This document shows, in pieces, positions 7,598-14,000 of a stretch of 17,598 bases of DNA. The notes under the pieces are model-generated. The model was not told the origin of the DNA. It did no database searches and saw only the letters and a list, made by a program, of their open reading frames with translations. The position numbers were made by a program, and so were the translations under genes. This DNA is from an uncultured Bacilli bacterium (GTDB lineage Bacteria; Bacillota_I; Bacilli_A; RF39; UBA660): positions 1-17,598 of the forward strand of contig CANRAQ010000015.1 in the NCBI GenBank assembly GCA_947628725.1, written 5' to 3'. Every line of letters starts with the position of its first letter. Positions within the stretch are counted from its first letter, which is position 1.

Positions 7598-7624
7598 ATT
7601 ATATCATAATTTTATCTTTAACAA
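7598..7624 (-). promoter_or_regulatory. Promoter of the enolase operon
   Basis: TGATATAAT on the minus strand (7606-7598) is a perfect extended -10. TTGTTA (7624-7619) lies 15 nt upstream as a poor -35. A start site near 7591 gives a leader of about 18 nt to the ATG at 7573. The -35 region abuts the T-tail of the transporter terminator. Confidence 0.55.
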
Positions 7625-7627
7625 TAA

Positions 7628-7653
7628 AAACAAGCAATTTAAATTGCTTGTTT
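7628..7653 (-). terminator. Terminator after the ZIP transporter gene
   Basis: A perfect 20-base palindrome at 7631-7650 (arms beginning CAAGCAATTT) extends to 26 bases with flanking A/T pairs. On the minus strand it is followed by TTTTTATTGTT. It lies 14 nt after the transporter stop codon and separates it from the next promoter. Confidence 0.8.
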
Positions 7654-7666
7654 ACATGATTTTACA

Positions 7667-8410
7667 TTAAAACGACAAGTCAAATATCAACATCATTAAA
7701 AAACCTATAGATAATCCAAATATTGTAAGATTATTTTCATCGTTATTTATAGATTCTGGAATAAGTTCAACGACTACAACATAAAACATTGCTCCAGCAG
7801 CAAATGATAACAAATATGGTAATATTGGGGACATTATTCCTGTAAGAACAAGTGTAATAACTGCAAATATAGGTTCTACTATACCTGATAATGTTCCATA
7901 TACAAATGATCTAAATTTTGTATATCCAATATTTTTTAATGGCATTGATATTATTGCGCCCTCTGGAATATTTTGTATTGCAATACCAATACTAAGTGAA
8001 AATGCACCCGCTAAAGTTAATATGCTGTTATTAGATAACATACCTGCAAATATTACCCCTACTGCCATTCCTTCAGGGATATTATGTATTGTTACTGCTA
8101 AAACCATTTTTAGGTTTTTATTTTTTATATTATTTGTAGTTGGAAAAAAGCAATCTATTAATACTAAAAATAATATTCCGAGCAAAAATCCTACACACAC
8201 TGGCATCCAAAATATTGTATATTTTTCTTTAGAAAGTTCTACTGATGGCATTATTAATGACCAAATAGATGCGGCTATCATAACTCCTGATGCGAAACCA
8301 AGTAGTATTTTTTCTAAACTAGGATTTATATTCTTTTTTAGTAAAAATACCATCATTGCGCCTAATGTTGTTCCTATAAATGGAATCATTACTCCTATGA
8401 AAACATTCAT
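7667..8410 (-). CDS. ZIP-family divalent metal transporter
   Basis: 247 residues with about eight membrane helices, the size and layout of bacterial ZIP (ZupT/GufA-like) transporters, which import Zn2+ and sometimes Fe2+ or Mn2+ into the cytoplasm. The two signature helices are intact: HNIPEGMAVG at about 109-118 and QNIPEGAIIS at about 146-155; these supply the metal-site His/Asn/Glu residues. A further FAAGAMFYVVVVELIPES (about 203-220) is also typical. The intracellular loop between helices 3 and 4 is short and lacks the His-rich stretch of many ZIPs. The frame is open to a TTG at 8413, but GGTGA placed 4 nt before the ATG at 8410 decides the start. The gene has its own terminator. The exact metal cannot be told from the sequence. 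Confidence 0.92.
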   Translation of the reverse strand: MNVFIGVMIPFIGTTLGAMMVFLLKKNINPSLEKILLGFASGVMIAASIWSLIMPSVELSKEKYTIFWMPVCVGFLLGILFLVLIDCFFPTTNNIKNKNLKMVLAVTIHNIPEGMAVGVIFAGMLSNNSILTLAGAFSLSIGIAIQNIPEGAIISMPLKNIGYTKFRSFVYGTLSGIVEPIFAVITLVLTGIMSPILPYLLSFAAGAMFYVVVVELIPESINNDENNLTIFGLSIGFLMMLIFDLSF

Positions 8411-8424
8411 CAAATCACCAATTT

Positions 8425-8451
8425 ATTATATGAACTTAAAAAAATTGAGAA
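8425..8451 (-). promoter_or_regulatory. Possible promoter of the ZIP gene
   Basis: TATAAT on the minus strand (8430-8425), with TTCTCA (8451-8446) 15 nt upstream as a weak -35. The start site would fall about 9 nt before the ATG, at the GGTGA itself. It lies between the preceding terminator and the gene, where a promoter is expected. Confidence 0.4.
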
Positions 8452-8477
8452 TGTATTTTTGCCCATAAACAAAAAAA

Positions 8478-8511
8478 ATAGATTTATCTAAATTTTTAGA
8501 TTTATCTATTT
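8478..8511 (-). terminator. Terminator overlapping the end of the 210-aa gene
   Basis: Two 16-base arms pair except for two central T-T mismatches, with a 2-base turn, followed on the minus strand by eight T (8478-8471). The stop codon at 8502-8504 lies within the arm. The stem is A/T-rich, but its length and long T-run make it convincing. Confidence 0.65.
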
Positions 8512-9134
8512 TTTATTTTTTCTTTACCATATCTTGTTGATACTGCAAAAAAGTAATTATCATTTTCTATATTATGACCTTCATTATATTTGCATGTCAA
8601 TTTATCACGCAAGCGTTTTAAAAATTCTAATTTATATTTAAAATCTTTATCATGCTTTTTACCAAATATTCCTATAGTTATAGAAACATCTTTTAAATAT
8701 GTCAATTTAACCCAATTCTCTACTGCCTTAAAATCATAAGGATTATGTGTCATAAAGTGATAAAATCCATTTGCAGGTTTCACATCATTATTAGAACTAA
8801 CTAATACTGGATTCCCATTATCGACTTTAAAATCCGCTTGTATAACATCTCCTATAGATAGAAATTTTAAATCATCTTCTACATATGGAGTTATTACAGT
8901 AGTACCTCTAGAAAGTACAACTGAATCAAATTTTCCTTTACCTATTTCTGCACTTGTAGAATCAGAAAAATCAACATTCATACTTTTTAAAACTTCTAGA
9001 TATATAGAATTTAATTTTGACCTTTCATTTACCCATTTATATAATTCTTGTATAAATTTTTTTGAATTTATATCAACATCTTTTTTTCCTGTTGCGTCGA
9101 TATATTGTTTTATTAAATTTTCAATGTAACTCAT
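8502..9134 (-). CDS. Unrecognised soluble protein, 210 aa
   Basis: I do not recognise this protein. There is no signal peptide or membrane helix. The first ~55 residues look helical (YIENLIKQYIDATGKKDVD, then KKFIQELYKWVNERSKLNSIYLEVL, here summarised). A middle part (about 60-120) has short strands and turns (GKGKFDSVVLSRGTTVITPY, then LKFLSIGDVIQADFKV). The final part holds FYHFMTHNPYDFKAVENWVK and a basic helix KYKLEFLKRLRDKL. No catalytic motif stands out. The frame is open to a GTG at 9149, but that codon overlaps the AGGTGG binding site; the ATG at 9134 lies 11 nt after that site and is preferred. It has its own strong promoter and a terminator, so it is a monocistronic gene. Confidence 0.65.
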   Translation of the reverse strand: MSYIENLIKQYIDATGKKDVDINSKKFIQELYKWVNERSKLNSIYLEVLKSMNVDFSDSTSAEIGKGKFDSVVLSRGTTVITPYVEDDLKFLSIGDVIQADFKVDNGNPVLVSSNNDVKPANGFYHFMTHNPYDFKAVENWVKLTYLKDVSITIGIFGKKHDKDFKYKLEFLKRLRDKLTCKYNEGHNIENDNYFFAVSTRYGKEKIKNR

Positions 9135-9170
9135 CTTGTTATAAACCACCTAACTACTTCTGTTAATATT

Positions 9171-9200
9171 AGTATATCACTTTATAAGCATATGTTTCAA
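9171..9200 (-). promoter_or_regulatory. Promoter of the 210-aa gene
   Basis: TTGAAA (9200-9195), an 18-nt spacer, then TATACT (9176-9171) with TGA directly before it, an extended -10. The architecture is the same as the promoter of the neighbouring dehydrogenase gene. The start site would be near 9164, about 30 nt before the ATG at 9134. Confidence 0.65.
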
Positions 9201-9224
9201 TAAATTTAATAATTTTTTTGATTT

Positions 9225-9980
9225 TTATTGAATAGTTACTCCACCATCTACTACAACTGTTGAGCCAACCATATAAGAAGACATATCACTAGACATAAAT
9301 ACTACTACATTACCTATTTCTTCAGGTTTAGCAAGTCTTCCTTGTGGAATTTGTGTACAAAATAATTGATAAGTATCTGGATCATTTTGTTTTAAATCTG
9401 CAATAAGTGGTGTTTCAGTTACACCAGGACAAACTGCATTAATTCTAATATTATTTTTACATTCTTCTAGTGCGACTGACTTAGTAAGACCTAAAACTGC
9501 ATGTTTACTTGTATTATATGGTACTATCCCTGGATTTCCTAAAAGTCCTGATGTAGATGAAATATTTACTATAGCACCTCCACCATTTTTATGCATGGCA
9601 TTAATTTCTTCTTTACAACAAAAGAAAACTCCTCTTACATCTAAAGCAAATACTTCATCAAAATTTTCAACAGGTGTATCTATCATATTTAATGCTTGAC
9701 TAGATTTTCCTGCATTATTACATGCACAATCTAATTTTCCATATGTATCTAAAGTAAATTTAACCATTGCCTTTACTTCATCTTCTTTTGTTACATCTGC
9801 TTTAAATGCAACTGCATTACCTCCAGTAGCATTAATTTCATCTGCAACTTTATTTGCAGTAACTTCATTATAGTCAACTACTACGACTTTAGCTCCTGCT
9901 TTTGCATAACATTTAGCTACTGCTTCACCTATACCTTGTCCTCCGCCTGTTACAAGCGCAACTTTGTTTTCTAATAACAT
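9225..9980 (-). CDS. Short-chain dehydrogenase/reductase (SDR)
   Basis: 251 residues, a classical SDR. Cofactor site TGGGQGIG at 11-18; an Asp at residue 36 ending the second strand (VVVVDYN) suggests NAD(H) over NADP(H); NNAG at 88-91; catalytic Ser142, Tyr155 and Lys159 (YNTSK); PGVTET near 185-190 and the C-terminal YMVGSTVVVDGG. The substrate cannot be read from the sequence; the best-known relatives are FabG-like reductases and NAD-dependent alcohol, sugar or hydroxysteroid dehydrogenases. It is not in a fatty-acid cluster, which argues against the housekeeping FabG. The start is clear: AAAGGAGG lies 7 nt before the ATG. It has its own consensus-like promoter. Confidence 0.93.
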   Translation of the reverse strand: MLLENKVALVTGGGQGIGEAVAKCYAKAGAKVVVVDYNEVTANKVADEINATGGNAVAFKADVTKEDEVKAMVKFTLDTYGKLDCACNNAGKSSQALNMIDTPVENFDEVFALDVRGVFFCCKEEINAMHKNGGGAIVNISSTSGLLGNPGIVPYNTSKHAVLGLTKSVALEECKNNIRINAVCPGVTETPLIADLKQNDPDTYQLFCTQIPQGRLAKPEEIGNVVVFMSSDMSSYMVGSTVVVDGGVTIQ

Positions 9981-10007
9981 AATATTCCTCCTTTATTATC
10001 TATAGTT

Positions 10008-10037
10008 ATTATATCACATGTTAATATCGTATTTCAA
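10008..10037 (-). promoter_or_regulatory. Promoter of the SDR gene
   Basis: TTGAAA (10037-10032), an 18-nt spacer, then TATAAT (10013-10008) preceded by TGA, so an extended -10. The best promoter in the window. It lies directly after the sortase stop codon, and the start site near 10001 gives a leader of about 20 nt. Confidence 0.75.
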
Positions 10038-10040
10038 TTT

Positions 10041-11639
10041 TTATTTTATCATCTTAGCGTGTACTACTAACCTATAATTTGAATCGTTATAGCAAGTAGA
10101 CAAAGTCAAAATTTTATCATCATTTCCTATATTGATTCCAAAATCTTTAATACTTCTATTTTTTACCATACTTATATAATTGATAAAAGAACTTTCACTA
10201 TTAAAGTCAGATACTAAATAATCATTTGTTACTTTTGTTGTATATATAGAAAATATTTGCCAATTATAAGTTGTACCTTTAATATTTAACTCTATTTTCA
10301 AATTTTCAGGATTTGTATACCAGTTTTCATTTAATACATTTTTTAATGATCCAAACATAAGATTTCTTCCTCTTACACTATGACCATATATTATAGTATT
10401 TTTACTTATAGTATCCATATTATTTCTATAATCTGCAAATATCCAACCAGCAATATTTTCAGTTTTATCAAATGCATGATTTAAATAATAATCGTTATTA
10501 TTAGTTTGAACTATAGGATAATTAATATTTGTATTTTTTACTTTAATCCAACCTATAGTATCTTCGTTTATTTTTAACAATTCATTATATACTAATTCAT
10601 AATTAATATAGTATGGACTAATATATTCATTTTCCTCTTCTGTAGTATCTATTTTATTATCCTCAACTACAGTATCTTCATTAGTTAACTTATCTTTAGT
10701 TTGTTCTACGATTTCATCTATAACTTTTAAATTTACATTTATTTTGTTATAATCATTTCTTTCTTTTAATTTTAATAAAAATATTATTAATATAACTACT
10801 AAAATTAATATTAAAAATATATTTCTAATAAAAACAATATTTAATTCTTTAACATAATTTTTTTCTTTATATTGTTTTGAGTATTTTATTTTTATATTAA
10901 CCTTATATTTCTTTTTTAATTTATTAAATAATGGCATATCTGAAATTATATCATTTGAAGTATTAGAATCTTCATATATAAATATAGTTATATTTTTATG
11001 ATTATTCTGTTTAATCATATCTAAAAACGCTAATAAATTAGACTTATTATAACCTATAAGAACTATTTTTTTTAGATTATCGTTTTCTTTAAAGAAGTAG
11101 ATTATATCATCTACATCATATTTTGTTAAATAACTATCTATAACAATCTTTTCTTTATTACACAAATCTGAATATGTATTTATATTGTTATAATTCATGA
11201 AATCACTAGTAAACAAAATTTTACATCTAGTTTTTAACATATTTTTCGGAAATCTATGAAACATTATATTAGGTAAACTGTAGCATTCAATATTATTTAA
11301 ATGATTATTTTCTATAAGTAAAGAAGATATTGTATAATTTATTTCTTTGTTTTCAGAAAAAATAACTTTATCGATTTTTTCTATATTTTTTAATAGTATT
11401 AATATAGTTTCTGCTATCTCATTATTTTTTATGATGGCAGTATTTATTTCTGATTTCAATACTACTAAATTTAAGAAACTTACAATTAAATCTAAATTAT
11501 TAAGAATATATTCATCTGAAAATTTAAAATTTTTAGTATCAATCACATTTGTGTTATTTAAATTGCTATCTGAAAGTGGTTTATTATATAAAGAAAATAT
11601 AATATTATTATTCTTTATTAAAACTAAAATTTTATTCAT
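10041..11639 (-). CDS. Class-B-like sortase with a large cytoplasmic N-terminal region
   Basis: 532 residues. The C-terminal part (about 345-532) is a sortase: catalytic His420 in YGHSVRGRN, Cys516 in TLSTCYN and Arg523 in NYRLVVHAK. The region before the His (GWIKVKNTNINYPIVQTNNN, then GWIFADYRN) is typical of class B. Sortases cut a sorting motif and join the protein to peptidoglycan outside the cell. One membrane helix (about 268-290) precedes an acidic linker (about 310-340). Ordinary sortases of 200-300 residues have this helix at the very N-terminus; here about 265 extra residues come first and should be cytoplasmic. They alternate strand and helix (MNKILVLIKN; KKIVLIGYNKSNLLAFLDMI; ITIFIYED), suggesting a Rossmann- or receiver-like fold, unidentified. 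AGGAGG lies 6 nt before the ATG. The neighbour upstream encodes a likely substrate. Confidence 0.88.
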   Translation of the reverse strand: MNKILVLIKNNNIIFSLYNKPLSDSNLNNTNVIDTKNFKFSDEYILNNLDLIVSFLNLVVLKSEINTAIIKNNEIAETILILLKNIEKIDKVIFSENKEINYTISSLLIENNHLNNIECYSLPNIMFHRFPKNMLKTRCKILFTSDFMNYNNINTYSDLCNKEKIVIDSYLTKYDVDDIIYFFKENDNLKKIVLIGYNKSNLLAFLDMIKQNNHKNITIFIYEDSNTSNDIISDMPLFNKLKKKYKVNIKIKYSKQYKEKNYVKELNIVFIRNIFLILILVVILIIFLLKLKERNDYNKINVNLKVIDEIVEQTKDKLTNEDTVVEDNKIDTTEEENEYISPYYINYELVYNELLKINEDTIGWIKVKNTNINYPIVQTNNNDYYLNHAFDKTENIAGWIFADYRNNMDTISKNTIIYGHSVRGRNLMFGSLKNVLNENWYTNPENLKIELNIKGTTYNWQIFSIYTTKVTNDYLVSDFNSESSFINYISMVKNRSIKDFGINIGNDDKILTLSTCYNDSNYRLVVHAKMIK

Positions 11640-11661
11640 TCAGTACCTCCTAACTTAATAG

Positions 11662-11684
11662 AAAAAAGACCTCAACAGAAGTCT
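11662..11684 (-). terminator. Hairpin between the NPDTG-protein gene and the sortase gene
   Basis: On the minus strand AGACTTC, loop TGTT, GAGGTCT (one G-T pair) is followed by TTTTTT. It starts about 7 nt after the stop codon of the NPDTG protein. Only about 20 nt separate it from the sortase ribosome binding site, too little for a normal promoter, so the sortase is probably expressed by read-through. Confidence 0.75.
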
Positions 11685-11690
11685 CAATTT

Positions 11691-12437
11691 CTATGCTTGT
11701 GGAAATTTACTATATTTTTTTATTTTAATATAAGTAATTACTCCAACAACTAATACGGCCATTAAAACTACTAATATTAAATTATTTGACACACCAGTGT
11801 CTGGATTTTCAACTACATTATTTTCTACTTCTACATTTGTATAAGTTTTCATTCCATTATATATATCCATTTCAAATGAAGTAAATATAGTATGAGGATC
11901 ATTTGCTTTAATAAAATCACTTTCTTCACTATATACCACATCTTTTTGAGAATACTGGATTCCATCTTTTTCAATATTAAGTTTTATATGATTATCATCT
12001 AACCATTTTTGTAGTCTTTGAGAATCATAACCTTTTATATCTACTATAGTATTTAAACAGTTATTTATCCAAATTGTATCAACAAACATTTCATATTCGT
12101 TAGAACCAACTACATATTTAATTATACCATCTTCATATGTAAAATTTGTTGTATATGTTTGACCATCTGCAGTAGTTGTAATTTTTAATGAATCTTCAGT
12201 TGACTGTATCTTTGGATTTTTTATTCCTAATTCTTCCAAACTATCTATATATTCGTTTGAACTAAATTTTTTTGTAAATTCTTCCCACGCTTGTTCTTGT
12301 GGAGTTTTTTCTGCTTCTTCTTGTTTTGTTTTTTCATCAGTTTCTTCTAGTGGATCTTCTGCTGCTTTAATACCTGTTAATCCAATAAACATAGCAACTA
12401 AAACTAAAATAAATCCTATACTTCTCTTTTTAAACAT
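11691..12437 (-). CDS. Secreted protein with NPDTG cell-wall sorting signal
   Basis: 248 residues from the ATG at 12437. A signal peptide covers about 1-25 (MFKKRSIGFILVLVAMFIGL, cut near AA-ED). An acidic, helical segment follows (about 27-70), then a domain of about 130 residues with strands such as LKITTTADGQTYTTNFTYED. The end is a cell-wall sorting signal: NPDTG at 211-215, a hydrophobic helix (about 218-236) and the basic tail KIKKYSKFPQA. The motif is NPxTx-like, as used by class B sortases, but ends in Gly like LPxTG. With a class-B-like sortase encoded next, this is very likely its substrate. The frame is open to a GTG at 12443; GAGGA could serve either start, so the choice is uncertain by two codons. 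I recognise no function for the middle domain. Confidence 0.8.
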   Translation of the reverse strand: MFKKRSIGFILVLVAMFIGLTGIKAAEDPLEETDEKTKQEEAEKTPQEQAWEEFTKKFSSNEYIDSLEELGIKNPKIQSTEDSLKITTTADGQTYTTNFTYEDGIIKYVVGSNEYEMFVDTIWINNCLNTIVDIKGYDSQRLQKWLDDNHIKLNIEKDGIQYSQKDVVYSEESDFIKANDPHTIFTSFEMDIYNGMKTYTNVEVENNVVENPDTGVSNNLILVVLMAVLVVGVITYIKIKKYSKFPQA

Positions 12438-12463
12438 AATCACACTTCCTCTACTATGATTTT

Positions 12464-12492
12464 AGTTTACAATATTTTTAAAATAAAATCAA
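12464..12492 (-). promoter_or_regulatory. Promoter of the NPDTG-protein gene
   Basis: TTGATT (12492-12487), a 17-nt spacer, then TAAACT (12469-12464). It lies between the GH3 terminator and the gene; the start site near 12457 gives a leader of about 20 nt. A second TATAAT (12499-12494) lies nearby but has no matching -35. Confidence 0.5.
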
Positions 12493-12508
12493 CATTATAT
12501 TTGTGATC

Positions 12509-12547
12509 ATGTAAAAAATGATGCATACTTTACATCATTTTTTACAT
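12509..12547 (-). terminator. Terminator after the GH3 gene
   Basis: Perfect 15-base arms (12509-12523 and 12533-12547) around a 9-base loop. The core GATG/CATC stem is flanked by A6 on one side and T6 on the other on either strand, so it can work in both directions. It begins one base after the GH3 stop codon. Confidence 0.8.
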
Positions 12548-13924
12548 TTATTTTAAATTTTCTATCATTAAGCCTTTATAATATTTCCATGCAAGTACTC
12601 TAAAAGCTAATTTATCTATTTTATCTTCACTGATAACTCCATTACTTATAGCGTTTTTAATAGCAGAGATACTACCATTATAATCAGTAGTTATTATTAA
12701 ATCATTTCCAGCAATTATTGCTTTTACAGTTGCATCATCTATGCTAGAAACTGCTGACATAGCTAAATCATCAGTTATAATTATTCCAGTAAAATCTAAA
12801 TCATCTCTAAGTAAATTATGTATTTTAGGTGATAAAGATGCTGGATTATCTTTATCTATATTGCTGACAACATTATGACTTACTAAAACTGCTTCTGCAC
12901 CTGCTTTAATACCTGCTTCAAATGGTTTGATGTCATTTTCTAAGATAGATTCGTATGTCCTAGTATCTACTGAAGTTCCAGTATGTGTATCTTTATTATT
13001 TCCATAACCAGGGAAATGCTTTAGAACATAAGAAACTCCTGTATTTTTACTAGATTCTATAACTTCTTTAGCATATTGTGAAGTTGTAGTAGCATCCTTT
13101 CCTATAGTTCTTTCATAAATATAATCACTAGGATCTGTAGAAACATCAACTACTGGTGCCAAATTTACATTTATACCTAAATTATGTAAAACTTCGCTTT
13201 TCTCTTTAGTATCCTCTTTAATTAAATTTAGACCACCTGAATCATATAATTCTTTTGGTGACTTAAATTTTTCACTTGTCAAATTTGGATTACTACTTAT
13301 TCTTACTACTTTTCCACCCTCTTCATCTACGGCTGTCAATATAGGTACATTTGATGCATTTTGTAATGTATTGATCATATCTTTTACTTGATTTTCAGTT
13401 TTATTTTTGAAATCCTTTTCAAAGAATACATATCCACCAAATTTATATTTTTGAAGTTCTTCCTTACCATTATTTTCAGGATATCTAACTAATAATATTT
13501 GACCTATTTTTTCATCAAGTGATAAATTTTTTAATTTATTATACGCTAAATTATAATAGTCACTAAATATACCATCATCTTGCCAACTTTCAGGTAAACC
13601 GTCCTGTGAAACTGTTTCTTGCGTTACTTCATAATCTACTATTTCATAAGTTTCATCAAGTAAACCAGTATATTTTAAAATAATATTTGTGCCAACTTTT
13701 TCATCTACGACTTGTCTATCTAATTCATATATTACATTCTTATCACTTTGAGCAATAATATTATCATCACTTACTGATACTATAGATAAGTGTATTTGAT
13801 TTATATTAGGCGTATTTTCTTCTTTTATATTTTCAGTCTTATTATTACTATACCTTATAAGTAAAAACAAAACTAAACATATAAGAATTACTATTATACT
13901 AAATATTATACTTTTTTTATTCAT
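12548..13924 (-). CDS. nagZ: Membrane-anchored GH3 beta-N-acetylhexosaminidase, NagZ-like
   Basis: 458 residues. One N-terminal membrane helix (about 6-24) anchors the protein outside the cell. A small unassigned beta-rich domain (about 42-102) comes next, then the GH3 TIM barrel (about 120-455): VDEEGGKVVRIS (199-210), KHFPGYG (302-308) with the Asp312-His314 pair of NagZ-type enzymes, and Asp385 in IITDDLAMSAV as the nucleophile. NagZ enzymes remove GlcNAc from muropeptides during cell-wall turnover. The Asp-His dyad marks this subgroup rather than plant- or fungal-type GH3 glucosidases. KHFPGYGN replaces the more common KHFPGHGD, as I recall from other Bacillota NagZ-like proteins. AGGTGA lies 4 nt before the ATG. 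It sits next to the murF-ddl operon. Confidence 0.88.
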   Translation of the reverse strand: MNKKSIIFSIIVILICLVLFLLIRYSNNKTENIKEENTPNINQIHLSIVSVSDDNIIAQSDKNVIYELDRQVVDEKVGTNIILKYTGLLDETYEIVDYEVTQETVSQDGLPESWQDDGIFSDYYNLAYNKLKNLSLDEKIGQILLVRYPENNGKEELQKYKFGGYVFFEKDFKNKTENQVKDMINTLQNASNVPILTAVDEEGGKVVRISSNPNLTSEKFKSPKELYDSGGLNLIKEDTKEKSEVLHNLGINVNLAPVVDVSTDPSDYIYERTIGKDATTTSQYAKEVIESSKNTGVSYVLKHFPGYGNNKDTHTGTSVDTRTYESILENDIKPFEAGIKAGAEAVLVSHNVVSNIDKDNPASLSPKIHNLLRDDLDFTGIIITDDLAMSAVSSIDDATVKAIIAGNDLIITTDYNGSISAIKNAISNGVISEDKIDKLAFRVLAWKYYKGLMIENLK

Positions 13925-13939
13925 AAACTCACCTATATT

Positions 13940-13968
13940 ATTATATATTTTTAATGCCTAAATATGCA
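13940..13968 (-). promoter_or_regulatory. Possible promoter of the GH3 gene
   Basis: TATAAT on the minus strand (13945-13940); the hexamer 17 nt upstream is TGCATA (13968-13963), a poor -35. The predicted start is only about 9-10 nt before the ATG, next to AGGTGA. It fills the 76-nt gap after ddl, where no terminator is evident. Confidence 0.4.
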
Positions 13969-14000
13969 GATAAATTTTGAATAACTAAACTACTTATATT

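Noticed and set aside
8411..8413. TTG start for the ZIP transporter
   Set aside because: The TTG is one base from GGTGA, too close; the ATG at 8410 is spaced correctly.
9199..9230. Inverted repeat CAATAAA/TTTATTG as a terminator of the SDR gene
   Set aside because: The loop is 18 nt, the stem is almost pure A/T, no T-run follows, and the left arm overlaps the -35 of the next promoter.
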